The translations under genes and the position numbers were made by a program. Shown here piece by piece: positions 25,793-35,577 of a stretch of 64,000 nucleotides of DNA. Each line of letters opens with the position of its first letter. Positions within the stretch are counted from its first letter, which is position 1. Source of the stretch: Eubacteriales bacterium (GTDB taxonomy: Bacteria > Bacillota > Clostridia > Lachnospirales > Lachnospiraceae); the NCBI GenBank assembly GCA_030526005.1, contig JAUNDP010000011.1, forward strand, positions 19,127 to 83,126. The letters run 5' to 3'. The notes under the pieces are model-generated. The model searched no databases. It saw nothing but the letters and a program-made list of their open reading frames with translations, and was not told the DNA's origin.

Positions 25793-27661
25793 TTGGCAGA
25801 TCAGTTACAGGAGACACCATATAAAAGAGAAAAAGGCAGCGCTGTTCAGATGGGAGCAGTCATTGAGAGAGACAGCGTAAATTTTGCACTGGAAATTAAG
25901 GGAGACGAAAAGGCGTCGCTTTTGATCTACAAAAAAGGACAGAAAGAACCGGAAGCGGAAATTCCTCAGGAAGAAGCAGAACGGATCGGAAATATTGTTG
26001 CATGGAGATTAAAAAAGTTTCCATATAAAAGACAGGAATACAATTATAAAATTGGAGAAACAGTGAAACAGGACCCATATGCTTCCCTCATACGAGGCAG
26101 AAAAAAGTATGGAACGATTACAAAAGAACATGATGTGCGATGTGCTGTTTTATGGGAAGAATATGATTGGGAAGGAGATACTTCTTTGATGATTCCATAT
26201 GAAGATGTCATCTCCTATCACTTGCATGTCAGAGGCTTCACAAAAGATCCATCCTCTGGTGTGAGCCGAAAAGCACGGGGAACTTTTCTTGGAATTCAGG
26301 AAAAGATTCCATATTTGAAAGAACTTGGCATCAATCAGATTAAAGTCATGCCAATTTATGATTTTGATGAACTTCCTCCGAAAGAAAAAACGAAAGAGCA
26401 AAAAGCATATCAGAAAGCGGAACAGGAAGAAGAAAGAAAATTAAATTTCTGGGGATATGAAAAAGGAAATTATTTTGCGGTCAAAGAAAGCTATGCAGCA
26501 TCATCTGATCCTGTCAAAGAATGGAAGGATACTGTAAAACTGCTGCATCAAAACGGAATAGAAGTGATTCTGGAATTTTATTTTCCGAAAGAAATTCATA
26601 TGAGTATGATAATAGACTGCCTGAAATACTGGATTACCCAGTATCATGTCGATGGATTTCATCTGATGGGAAACCAGAATATTTTTAATCTCATTGCAAG
26701 AGAACCGGTCTTTTCCCATACAAAATTGTACAGTTGTTATTTCCTGGCAGAGGAACTGTATGAAAAAAAAGAATATCCGGAATATAAAAATCTGGCTGAA
26801 TGTAATGATGGTCCTTTGATTGACCTGAGACGAATATTAAAGGGAGAAGAGGATATGCTTCGTTCCTTTGTATATCGGATCAAGAGAAATCCGGAAAAAG
26901 AAGCTGTGATTCAATATATTACAAACCATGATGGCTTTACGATGATGGATCTTGTCAGTTATGAGGAAAAACATAATGAAGAAAACGGAGAAAATAATTT
27001 AGACGGATCAAATCAAAATTATAGCTGGAACTGTGGAGCGGAAGGAAAGACACGGAAAAAAAGCATCCAGCTGATGCGCATAAGACAGATGAAAAATGCG
27101 TTTTCTATGCTTCTTTTAGGGGCAGCAGTGCCGATGATCGTCGCTGGAGATGAATTTGGCAATTCCCAGCGTGGAAATAATAATCCATATTGTATCGATT
27201 CGCCTGTTTCATGGGTAAATTGGTCAGAAAAGAAAAAAAATGAAGAGTTATTTTCCTATGTGAAACAACTGATTTCATTCCGCAAAGCACATAAAATTTT
27301 ACATATGGCAGAAGAACTGAAAGGCTCTGACACGATATCATGTGGATATCCGGATTTTTCATGCCACAGTGACAGTGCATGGTATTGTGATTTTGCATAT
27401 AATAAAAAACAGATTGGTGTGATGTACTGCGGCACATATGCGAATGAAGAAGGATTTATCTATGTTGCCTACAATTTTAACTGGTGCGAACAGAAATTTG
27501 CGCTGCCAGCGCTGAAAGAAGAATTAAATTGGCAGGTCTGTCTCAGCACAGAATCAGAAGAAAAGAAAAACAGGCAGGAGCAGTGGAAACTGAAAGGAGA
27601 GAAGACATTTACTGTTCCGGGAAGAACGGTAATCGTTCTGACGGGGACAAAACAGTCGTAG
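25793..27661 (+). CDS. GH13 debranching-type protein with missing catalytic residues
   Basis: 622 residues, TTG start at 25793 chosen because AAGGAGGAGG lies just upstream; a GTG at 25751 has no site. Domain order matches GlgX/isoamylase: N-terminal beta domain, barrel with HDGFTMMDLVSY (NHD at 378-380), GDEFGNSQRGNNNPYC and VSWVNW, and a C-terminal beta domain. In region II the usual G-F-R-F-D reads GFHLM (288-292), so the Arg and the nucleophile Asp are absent. Region I (EVILEFYFPKE) lacks Asn-His. LAEEL may keep the acid/base Glu. It probably binds alpha-glucan without normal hydrolysis. A DUF5662 gene follows four bases downstream. Confidence 0.82.
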   Translation: MADQLQETPYKREKGSAVQMGAVIERDSVNFALEIKGDEKASLLIYKKGQKEPEAEIPQEEAERIGNIVAWRLKKFPYKRQEYNYKIGETVKQDPYASLIRGRKKYGTITKEHDVRCAVLWEEYDWEGDTSLMIPYEDVISYHLHVRGFTKDPSSGVSRKARGTFLGIQEKIPYLKELGINQIKVMPIYDFDELPPKEKTKEQKAYQKAEQEEERKLNFWGYEKGNYFAVKESYAASSDPVKEWKDTVKLLHQNGIEVILEFYFPKEIHMSMIIDCLKYWITQYHVDGFHLMGNQNIFNLIAREPVFSHTKLYSCYFLAEELYEKKEYPEYKNLAECNDGPLIDLRRILKGEEDMLRSFVYRIKRNPEKEAVIQYITNHDGFTMMDLVSYEEKHNEENGENNLDGSNQNYSWNCGAEGKTRKKSIQLMRIRQMKNAFSMLLLGAAVPMIVAGDEFGNSQRGNNNPYCIDSPVSWVNWSEKKKNEELFSYVKQLISFRKAHKILHMAEELKGSDTISCGYPDFSCHSDSAWYCDFAYNKKQIGVMYCGTYANEEGFIYVAYNFNWCEQKFALPALKEELNWQVCLSTESEEKKNRQEQWKLKGEKTFTVPGRTVIVLTGTKQS

Positions 27662-27665
27662 AGAA

Positions 27666-28199
27666 ATGAATATTTTGGGACATTTTTGTACAATTACAGC
27701 TCATAAATTATTAGTCATGAAATATTGCTTCCGCGTAGGACTTTATAAGCAGGGATTGCTACATGACTTATCGAAGTATACGCCGACAGAATTTTTTGTC
27801 GGATGTAAATATTATCAGGGAGACCGAAGTCCGAATAATGCAGAGAGAGAAGAGAAGGGATATTCTGCGGCGTGGATGCACCACAAAGGCAGAAACAAAC
27901 ATCATTTTGAATACTGGAATGATTATACTCTGGAAAAAGGGAAAATTACAGCGCCGGTAGAAATGCCAAGAAAATATGTTGCTGAGATGCTGATGGACCG
28001 CATTGCAGCTTCCAGAATTTATGAGAAAGAGCGTTATACAAATCACAGTCCGCTGCAATATTTCCAGAGAGGAAAAGCAAATTATCAGATACATCCTAAA
28101 ACGATGAGAGAATTAGAAGGATTGCTGAGGATTCTGGATGCAAAGGGAGAGAAAGTTTTGATCCGCTATGTGAAAAAAATCTATTTGAAAAACCGATAG
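27666..28199 (+). CDS. DUF5662 family protein
   Basis: 177 residues. HLLVMKYCFRVGLYKQGLLHDLSKYTPTEF and SAAWMHHKGRNKHHFEYW are the hallmarks of DUF5662, a family found in phage and Firmicutes. The conserved His and Asp residues (HD in LLHDLSKY, HHKGRNKHH) hint at a metal-dependent hydrolase related to HD proteins, but this is unproven. It starts four bases after the GH13 stop and is likely co-transcribed. No direct link to glycogen is visible. Confidence 0.85.
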   Translation: MNILGHFCTITAHKLLVMKYCFRVGLYKQGLLHDLSKYTPTEFFVGCKYYQGDRSPNNAEREEKGYSAAWMHHKGRNKHHFEYWNDYTLEKGKITAPVEMPRKYVAEMLMDRIAASRIYEKERYTNHSPLQYFQRGKANYQIHPKTMRELEGLLRILDAKGEKVLIRYVKKIYLKNR

Positions 28200-28271
28200 A
28201 TATCCAAAAACAGAAAAAATTTATGTGCAAAAGTGTACTTCTATAAAATACAGTTGTCCGCAAATGGGGGA

Positions 28272-28299
28272 TTGACAAATGCTAAAACAGTGTTATAAT
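28272..28299 (+). promoter_or_regulatory. Promoter of the glycine riboswitch transcript
   Basis: TTGACA (28272-28277), 16-base spacer, TATAAT (28294-28299). Starts transcription just before the riboswitch. Confidence 0.8.
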
Positions 28300-28324
28300 A
28301 AATTACGTTATTGCATATTGTGCC

Positions 28325-28510
28325 AAAAGAAGGATGCAGGAAAGCGACAAAATGTCCACCGAAGGAGTAATACTCTCAGGGGTCCTGTGAAGGACGAGAC
28401 TGTATCTGGATGGCTCTCTGGAGAATCCCGTAATGGGTGCCGAAGGTGTAAGCAGACTGAAATAGGGCTGTGAATCTCTCAGGCAAAAGGACAGTGAGGT
28501 TTAGAAGGAA
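28325..28510 (+). ncRNA. Tandem glycine riboswitch
   Basis: Two aptamers are visible. The first contains CACCGAAGGAG (near 28367) followed by CTCTCAGGGGTCC and GAGACTG. The second has GCCGAAGGTG (28439-28448) and the highly conserved TCTCAGGCAAAAGGACAG (28477-28494). A short linker joins them, as in the known tandem class. A terminator at 28561-28596 is the probable expression platform; glycine should prevent termination and allow expression of the amino-acid symporter. Confidence 0.92.
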
Positions 28511-28560
28511 TATTTTTGTTTCCGGAATAACGCAAATTGCGCTGGAATCTGAACTTATAG

Positions 28561-28596
28561 TCCATGGGATTTAAAAAAAATCTCATGGATTTTTTT
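28561..28596 (+). terminator. Riboswitch-controlled terminator
   Basis: TCCATGGGATTT (28561-28572) pairs with AAATCTCATGGA (28578-28589), then seven T. It lies between the glycine aptamers and the symporter start. Confidence 0.88.
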
Positions 28597-28669
28597 GTAT
28601 CAGATTTTCTCGCTTGTTCACTGAAAAATATGCAAAAATAGATCAGGCAGAACAAAAGGAGAGAAAAAA

Positions 28670-30052
28670 ATGGAGATTGTTGAAGCAGTGATGAATGGCA
28701 TTGCATCTGTAGTGGAGCACGTCAATACGTTTTTGTGGGATTATGCGTTGCTGGTGCTGTTGCTGGGAACCGGAATTATTTATACTTTTAGTTTGAAATT
28801 TATTCAGGTTCGGAAATTTGGCACAGGTTTAAAAAAGATGTTTGGAAACTTTTCGCTTCACGGAAAGAGCAGCGAGAATGGACTCAGTTCATTTCAGGCG
28901 CTGGCTACAGCGATTGCAGCGCAGGTGGGAACCGGAAATATTGCCGGAGCAGCTACAGCGATTGCATCCGGTGGACCGGGGGCAATTTTCTGGATGTGGG
29001 TCAGTGCATTCTTCGGAATGGCTACTATTTATGCGGAAGCAGTCATGGCTCAGCACACAAGAGTGAATGAAAATGGTGTGATTGTAGGCGGACCAATTTA
29101 TTACATCAGATATATTTTTAAAGGCAAATTTGGTAAGTTTCTGGCAGGATTCTTCTCAGTGGCAATTATTTTAGCTCTGGGATTTATGGGAAATATGGTT
29201 CAGTCCAATTCGATCGGAGGATCTTTTAAAAATGCTTTCGGTGTGGAACCAATTTTTGTAGGTATTGTAATTGCAATTATTGCAGGATTTATTTTTATTG
29301 GGGGAATTAATCGAATTGCGAGAGTGACAGAAAAAGTTGTCCCGATTATGGCAGTAGTTTATATAGGAGGCTGTGCAGTTATCTTATGTATGAATATACA
29401 GGGGGTTGGAAAAGCCTTCCATGATATTTTTGTGGCAGCTTTTAATCCAAATGCTGTTTTGGGCGGCGCTTTAGGCGTAACCGTTCAGAAAGCAATGCGC
29501 TTTGGTGTAGCGAGAGGATTATTTTCAAATGAAGCAGGTATGGGTTCCACTCCTCATGCTCATGCAACGGCAGATGTAGAGCATCCTGGAGATCAGGGAA
29601 TCATTGCCATGATGGGGGTATTTATTGATACGTTTGTAATCCTGACGATGACAGCACTTGTCATTCTTTCCACAGGAGCGCTGTCCAGCGGAGAGACCGC
29701 TTCTGCCTTGGCGCAGGTAGCTTTTGATTCTGCTTTTGGCTCTTTTGGAAAAATCTTTATTGCAATTTGTATGCTGTTTTTTGCATTTACTACTATTATT
29801 GGCTGGTATTATTTCGGTGAAGTAAACGTTCGGAATTTGTTTGGAAAAAAAGCGGTTAAAATCTACGCCGCACTTGTAATCATATTTGTACTGATCGGTT
29901 CCACTTTAAAAGTGGATCTGGTATGGAATATGTCAGATATGTTTAACGGGTTGATGGTAATTCCTAACTTGATTGCTATCTTAGCTGCCATCCCGATTGT
30001 AAGAAAATTGAGTAAAGAGCATGAGAAAATTTTGAAAAAAAATAAAAAATAA
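28670..30052 (+). CDS. Alanine/glycine:cation symporter (AGCS family)
   Basis: 460 residues with about ten membrane helices. The AGCS signature AAQVGTGNIAGAATAIASGGPGAIFW lies near residue 84-110, and RFGVARGLFSNEAGMGSTPHAHATADVEHP near 280-310. It imports alanine or glycine with sodium. The glycine riboswitch upstream strongly indicates glycine as a substrate. The ATG follows AAAAGGAG. Confidence 0.94.
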   Translation: MEIVEAVMNGIASVVEHVNTFLWDYALLVLLLGTGIIYTFSLKFIQVRKFGTGLKKMFGNFSLHGKSSENGLSSFQALATAIAAQVGTGNIAGAATAIASGGPGAIFWMWVSAFFGMATIYAEAVMAQHTRVNENGVIVGGPIYYIRYIFKGKFGKFLAGFFSVAIILALGFMGNMVQSNSIGGSFKNAFGVEPIFVGIVIAIIAGFIFIGGINRIARVTEKVVPIMAVVYIGGCAVILCMNIQGVGKAFHDIFVAAFNPNAVLGGALGVTVQKAMRFGVARGLFSNEAGMGSTPHAHATADVEHPGDQGIIAMMGVFIDTFVILTMTALVILSTGALSSGETASALAQVAFDSAFGSFGKIFIAICMLFFAFTTIIGWYYFGEVNVRNLFGKKAVKIYAALVIIFVLIGSTLKVDLVWNMSDMFNGLMVIPNLIAILAAIPIVRKLSKEHEKILKKNKK

Positions 30053-30069
30053 ATAAGATTACAGTTTTA

Positions 30070-30127
30070 TAATATCGGATTCCACAGCAGCTGATTTTGA
30101 CACAGAGGAATCCGATATTATTTTTTT
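30070..30127 (+). terminator. Intrinsic terminator after the symporter
   Basis: TAATATCGGATTCC (30070-30083) pairs perfectly with 30107-30120, followed by seven T. Confidence 0.9.
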
Positions 30128-30192
30128 AAAGAAACCTTGCAGAAGTTTTATTTTATGCAAGATACAGATCGTCTGACAAAGTGGAATTCCCT

Positions 30193-30672
30193 TTATTCTG
30201 GATAGATGAGACGTTCCTCTGAAATACAGGATAATACTTCTTTGAGATATTTATCTGCGAGATATTTTGCCATCGGAAGATTCATATCGCGGTAGTTGCC
30301 GCAGTCTTTGGCACAGGCTCCCGGCACGTCGCCTTCATAATCGCGGATAAATAAAAACATAGATGTCAGAAGCGGAACAATCTCTTTTGAAGTATAATCT
30401 CCATTCATCAGAAGATAAAATCCGGTTCGGCATCCCATAGGACCAAAATAAAGAATTTTACTGCCGTATTCCGCATGATTGCGCAGATAGGTTGCAGCAA
30501 GATGCTCAATGGTATGCATCTCAGCTGTATTCATGACAGGCTCATAATTCGGACGGGTCATACGGATATCAAATGTGGTGACGGTCTGCTCACCGACACG
30601 ATCCTTTCTTGATACATAAAAACCAGGCAGTAACTTTAAATGATCAATCGTAAAACTTGTAATTTTTTCCAT
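30193..30672 (-). CDS. luxS: S-ribosylhomocysteine lyase LuxS
   Basis: 159 residues from ATG 30672. Metal ligands appear as HTIEH (His53, His57, catalytic Glu56) and the Cys in CAKDCGNY; GPMGCRTGFYL carries the conserved redox Cys. LuxS splits S-ribosylhomocysteine into homocysteine and DPD, the autoinducer-2 precursor. Together with MtnN (5142) it completes the two-step SAH recycling route. An upstream in-frame ATG (30705) lies before the GGAGG site and is not used here. Confidence 0.95.
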   Translation of the reverse strand: MEKITSFTIDHLKLLPGFYVSRKDRVGEQTVTTFDIRMTRPNYEPVMNTAEMHTIEHLAATYLRNHAEYGSKILYFGPMGCRTGFYLLMNGDYTSKEIVPLLTSMFLFIRDYEGDVPGACAKDCGNYRDMNLPMAKYLADKYLKEVLSCISEERLIYPE

Positions 30673-30738
30673 AATAATACAGGCCTCCTGTTTCTGTTTT
30701 TTCATTTATTTTAGCAGAGAATGAGAGGAGATACAACC

Positions 30739-30767
30739 TTGACTTTATCAATGGCGAGTGATACACT
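30739..30767 (+). promoter_or_regulatory. Promoter of trpS
   Basis: TTGACT (30739-30744), 17 bases, TACACT (30762-30767), about 30 bases before the trpS ATG. There is no room for a T-box. Confidence 0.6.
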
Positions 30768-30797
30768 TTATCCATAGGAAATTGGAGGACAGAAGTT

Positions 30798-31802
30798 ATG
30801 ATTAACGACAAAAAAGTATTATTTAGCGGAATGCAGGCAACCGGAAATCTGACACTTGGAAATTATCTGGGAGCTTTGAAAAACTGGCTGACACTGAGCA
30901 ATGAATATGAATGCTTTTACAGTGTAGTCGATTTACATTCCATTACCGTTCGCCAGGACCCGGCGGTTCTGAGAAAAAGAGCGAGAGCGCTTTTGACTTT
31001 ATATATTGCTGCAGGTCTTGATCCTGAAAAAAACTGTATTTACTATCAGTCTCATGTCTCAGGTCATGCAGAGCTGAGCTGGATCTTAAGCTGTTTTACA
31101 TATATGGGAGAATTAAACAGAATGACGCAGTTTAAAGACAAAGCTGCAAAACATGCAGACAATATCAATGCCGGACTGTTCACCTATCCAGTTTTGATGG
31201 CATCGGATATTTTACTGTTCCAAAGCGATGTTGTTCCGGTTGGAATTGACCAGATGCAGCATCTGGAGCTGACCAGAAATCTGGCACAGCGGTTTAATGC
31301 TATTTATGGCGATGTCTTTACAGTGCCGGAAGCATACATTGGCAAGACAGGCGCAAAAATTATGAGTCTTCAGGATCCGGCAAAGAAAATGTCAAAATCA
31401 GATGAAAACGTAAATGGAAGCATTTATCTGATGGATGATCCGGATACGATTATGCGCAAATGTAAACGCGCAGTGACCGATTCGATGGCGCAGATTCGAT
31501 ACAGCGATGAGCAGCCAGGAGTAAAAAATCTTTTGAATATCTATTGTACCTGCACCGGAAAAACACCGGAAGAGGCCGAAAGAGAATTTGACGGAAAAGG
31601 ATATGGGGATTTCAAGATGGCAGTGGGTGAGGAAGTGATTGCCGTCTTAAAGCCAATTCAGGATCGTGTGAAAGAACTGGAAAAAGATAAAGCATATATT
31701 GATGGTGTTATCAAAAATAATGCAGAGAAAGCAAATTATTATGCTTCCAAGACGCTGAGGAAAGTGCAGAGAAAGGTTGGATTTCCAGACAGAATCCGCT
31801 AA
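30798..31802 (+). CDS. trpS: Tryptophanyl-tRNA synthetase
   Basis: 334 residues. FSGMQATGNLTLGNYLGAL holds the HIGH-like region and DPAKKMSKSDEN the KMSKS motif. VPVGIDQMQHLELTRNLA is typical of TrpRS. It charges tRNA-Trp. Monocistronic, ended by a hairpin. Confidence 0.96.
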   Translation: MINDKKVLFSGMQATGNLTLGNYLGALKNWLTLSNEYECFYSVVDLHSITVRQDPAVLRKRARALLTLYIAAGLDPEKNCIYYQSHVSGHAELSWILSCFTYMGELNRMTQFKDKAAKHADNINAGLFTYPVLMASDILLFQSDVVPVGIDQMQHLELTRNLAQRFNAIYGDVFTVPEAYIGKTGAKIMSLQDPAKKMSKSDENVNGSIYLMDDPDTIMRKCKRAVTDSMAQIRYSDEQPGVKNLLNIYCTCTGKTPEEAEREFDGKGYGDFKMAVGEEVIAVLKPIQDRVKELEKDKAYIDGVIKNNAEKANYYASKTLRKVQRKVGFPDRIR

Positions 31803-31840
31803 AATAAAAAAGATTGTGCTACAGGCTGAAAATTTAAAAA

Positions 31841-31875
31841 GAGGGATGCCGCGACTCGACAGCATCCTTCTTTTC
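31841..31875 (+). terminator. Intrinsic terminator after trpS
   Basis: GAGGGATGC (31841-31849) pairs with GCATCCTTC (31862-31870) through one G-T wobble, then a T-rich tail. Confidence 0.75.
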
Positions 31876-31973
31876 AAATAGCAAAGTGGGAAAAATTGAT
31901 GTTTCTAATTGTTTAGTAATTGACAAAAGAATGAATAATGTTGTTCATTTTTGTAACATTTTATTAAAAAATA

Positions 31974-32002
31974 TTGATCCCATTCCTCAAATATGTTACA
32001 AT
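31974..32002 (+). promoter_or_regulatory. Promoter of the acyltransferase gene
   Basis: TTGATC (31974-31979), 17 bases, TACAAT (31997-32002), 50 bases before the gene. Confidence 0.6.
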
Positions 32003-32051
32003 ACAAGGCAGAAATCCTTTTTGCTAAGGAGTTACCAGGAAAATGTGAGGG

Positions 32052-33188
32052 ATGGATAGGATTATGAACAACGATAGACTGGAATACGTCGATGTCGCGA
32101 AAGGAATCGGAATTATCTGCACAATAATAGGGCATACATTTACAGGAACAATGACAGCGAGAGTGATCTATACATTTCATATGCCTATGTTTTTCTTTAT
32201 CAGTGGTTATTTATATCATGAAAAAAAGACGAAGGATCTGTTTGCAAAGAGTGTAAAAAGACTGTTGGTGCCTTACTTTACAACGTGTCTTTGCTTTTTG
32301 GGATATTATGTGGTTGACAAGATTCTGACAGATAATATTGATATTATAGCGAAGGGGCTGAGACTGCACGGTCTGGCAGCGCTTTACGGCATTGGAAGCA
32401 ACAGTAAAATGACGATCAGTTTTCTGCCTGATATTCGGATCGTCGGTGTGCTATGGTTTTTAGTGGCTATGTTTGTAGCTCAAATGGTATTTAACTGGCT
32501 GGTAAAAATAAAAAAATATTGCCCTTTATGGCTTTCAGTAGGAATTCTGGCGGGAGCAAGTTATGTGACAGCACAGTGGTTCTTTTTGCCATGGAGTATA
32601 CAGCCGGCTTTAGGAGCCCTGGTATTTATGTATGCCGGATATGTGATCAGACAAAAAGACTGGCTTTATGAAATACCAAAACATCATAAGTTCTTTATGC
32701 TTCCTATGGCAGGACTGTGGGTTGTAAGTATGTTGTATGGAACATGCAATATGGTCAGCAACCAATATAAGACATCGTTGGTATTTTTCGGATACAGACT
32801 TCCGATTGTCAATGGAGCTATTGTGATAGGAGCCGGCATCTGTGGATCTATGTTTGTTCTGTGGCTTTCCACTCTGATTGCAAAATATTTAAAACTGTTA
32901 GCTCGTTTTTTAAGCTACACAGGTCGAGAATCTTTGGTGGTTTTATGTCTGCATAAGCTGGAACTGAATTATGTGCCGTCTATGGACTGGGCAAAATATT
33001 TTCTTTCGGAAAATACATTTGGATTTTCTGCACTTGTAATGGTCTTTAAGCTGATTATTATTTATATAGGACTGTTTTTAATTCGGAGAATCCCTGTTTT
33101 TAGTCTTGCTTTCTATGGCACAGTAAAAACTCCGCGTCAGATCAGAAAGAAAAAGCAGATTAAGAGGAAACTGAAGAGATTAAAATGA
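32052..33188 (+). CDS. Acyltransferase-3 family membrane protein
   Basis: 378 residues, about ten membrane helices. The N-terminal YVDVAKGIGIICTIIGHTF and HMPMFFFISGYLYHEK are family hallmarks, including the conserved His. The C-terminus is strongly basic (KKKQIKRKLKRLK). These proteins acylate surface sugars. Substrate unknown, and no polysaccharide genes lie nearby. A second ATG at 32064 has better spacing from GGATGGATAGG, so the true start may be 12 bases downstream. It is a different gene from the partial member at 1-582. Confidence 0.82.
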   Translation: MDRIMNNDRLEYVDVAKGIGIICTIIGHTFTGTMTARVIYTFHMPMFFFISGYLYHEKKTKDLFAKSVKRLLVPYFTTCLCFLGYYVVDKILTDNIDIIAKGLRLHGLAALYGIGSNSKMTISFLPDIRIVGVLWFLVAMFVAQMVFNWLVKIKKYCPLWLSVGILAGASYVTAQWFFLPWSIQPALGALVFMYAGYVIRQKDWLYEIPKHHKFFMLPMAGLWVVSMLYGTCNMVSNQYKTSLVFFGYRLPIVNGAIVIGAGICGSMFVLWLSTLIAKYLKLLARFLSYTGRESLVVLCLHKLELNYVPSMDWAKYFLSENTFGFSALVMVFKLIIIYIGLFLIRRIPVFSLAFYGTVKTPRQIRKKKQIKRKLKRLK

Positions 33189-33268
33189 GATATGGGCATT
33201 GACCAGCAAAAGAACAGATGAACGAAACAAATGACAAAAAAGAGAAATAAAAGGTAAATAATAATAAA

Positions 33269-33694
33269 ATGAATATCTTATTTTTTTTAAGACCCAAAAA
33301 TGAAGTAGCGTATCTGTATAATGACTATTCCCTCAGACAGACATTAGAAAAGATGGAATACTATAAATACAGCGCGATACCAATCATTGACAAAAAAGGA
33401 TGTTATGTGGGAACATTGACGGAAGGAGATCTTTTGCGCTATATTAAAGATACACTGCAGCTGGATCTTCAGAAAGCAGAACATATTCCACTGCGTGAGG
33501 TACCGAGGCGATGGTACAATGATCCTGTCAATGTCAACTGTGATATGGAGGATCTTTTGATGACCTCCATGAATCAGAATTTTGTTCCTGTGATTGATGA
33601 TGATCAGACATTTATCGGTATTATTACAAGGCGGGATATTATTCAATATTTTTATAATCTATATACAAAATGTTCAGAGGATGCTAAAAAATAG
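33269..33694 (+). CDS. Two-CBS-domain protein
   Basis: 141 residues consisting of two CBS motifs: ALEKMEYYKYSAIPIIDKKG-like first half (residues ~24-60, then YVGTLTEGDLLRYI) and second half (LLMTSMNQNFVPVIDDDQ, FIGIITRRDIIQYF). CBS pairs bind adenosyl nucleotides and act as sensors. There is no attached enzyme domain. Its stop codon is within a terminator stem. Whether it serves the following ilv genes is not evident. Confidence 0.85.
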   Translation: MNILFFLRPKNEVAYLYNDYSLRQTLEKMEYYKYSAIPIIDKKGCYVGTLTEGDLLRYIKDTLQLDLQKAEHIPLREVPRRWYNDPVNVNCDMEDLLMTSMNQNFVPVIDDDQTFIGIITRRDIIQYFYNLYTKCSEDAKK

Positions 33695-33703
33695 CATCCT
33701 TTT
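33678..33703 (+). terminator. Intrinsic terminator overlapping the CBS gene stop
   Basis: AGGATGCTA (33678-33686) pairs with TAGCATCCT (33692-33700), with a T run. The stop codon TAG is the first part of the right arm. Confidence 0.8.
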
Positions 33704-33738
33704 GTACACTTTAGAGTGATAAAGATGTAAATTAATGA

Positions 33739-33767
33739 TTGACAAAGAGGATAATCATTGATAGAAT
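33739..33767 (+). promoter_or_regulatory. Promoter of ilvN-ilvC
   Basis: TTGACA (33739-33744), 17 bases, TAGAAT (33762-33767), 45 bases before ilvN. No room for a leader attenuator or T-box. Confidence 0.7.
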
Positions 33768-33811
33768 ATACAACAAAAGTTACGAAATTTTCAGAGAGAA
33801 GGAGGGCGGCC

Positions 33812-34309
33812 ATGAAAAAGAGAGTGTTATCTATGCTGGTTGACAACACCTCAGGTGTTTTGAGCCGCGTTGCTGGTTTATTCAGCAGAAGAGGATATAA
33901 TATTGACAGTTTGACTGTAGGAGAGACAGCAGATCCTCGCTATTCCAGAATGACAGTTGTTGTAAGCGGCGATGAGCAGATTTTGGATCAGATTACAAAA
34001 CAGGTGGCAAAGCTGATTGACGTTGTAGACATAAAAACACTGGAAGAAAACAGCAGTGTAAACCGTGAATTGATTTTAGTGAAAGTCCGTGCAGACAATG
34101 AAAACCGTTCTGGTGTGATTGCAATCGCAGATATATTCAGAGCAAAAGTAATTGATGTCAGCGTGGATTCTCTGGTGATTGAGCTGACGGGAGATCAGTC
34201 AAAACTGGAGGCGTTTATCAATCTGCTGAATGGATATGAGATTCTGGAACTGGCGCGCACAGGAATCACAGGATTGTCGCGGGGAGCGGCAGATGTCCGC
34301 TACTTATAA
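33812..34309 (+). CDS. ilvN: Acetolactate synthase small (regulatory) subunit IlvN
   Basis: 165 residues from ATG 33812 (GAAGGAGGGCGG upstream). ACT domain: RVLSMLVDNTSGVLSRVAGLF, RRGYNIDSLTVG and the C-terminal IlvH-type domain beginning NRELILVKVRAD. This is the standalone small subunit that gives valine feedback control to IlvB. The catalytic IlvB is not encoded next to it, which is unusual. ilvC follows at 34389. Confidence 0.94.
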   Translation: MKKRVLSMLVDNTSGVLSRVAGLFSRRGYNIDSLTVGETADPRYSRMTVVVSGDEQILDQITKQVAKLIDVVDIKTLEENSSVNRELILVKVRADNENRSGVIAIADIFRAKVIDVSVDSLVIELTGDQSKLEAFINLLNGYEILELARTGITGLSRGAADVRYL

Positions 34310-34370
34310 TAGGTTGTACGCTAGAGGCTATTCCCGAATAACCTTTAACAGATATAATTATACTAATTAA

Positions 34371-35408
<1,038 letters not shown>

Positions 35409-35425
35409 TAAAAGGAAGAATACAT

Positions 35426-35472
35426 ACAGCCATATCTTAGAAAAGTATCCAAAAGATATGGCTGTCTTTTTT
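35426..35472 (+). terminator. Intrinsic terminator after ilvC
   Basis: ACAGCCATATCTT (35426-35438) pairs with 35453-35465, followed by a CTTTTTT tail. Confidence 0.88.
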
Positions 35473-35543
35473 GGACTCTTTGTCAAGAGTTAGAGTAAGT
35501 GTTTTTTACGAGACATCGGAACTGTATTCCGGTGTCTCTTTAG
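35472..35543. repeat. Dispersed palindromic repeat, copy 1
   Basis: Contains the inverted repeat CTCTTTGTCAAGAG (35476-35489) and a 12-base-pair hairpin GAGACATCGGAA / TTCCGGTGTCTC (35510-35521 and 35527-35538). About 47 of 55 aligned positions match the sequence at 63946-64000. It lies in the gap between ilvC and the convergent LysR gene. Confidence 0.8.
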
Positions 35544-35577
35544 GTTAAGGATAAAAAAACGGGTTCTTCTGTTCCAA

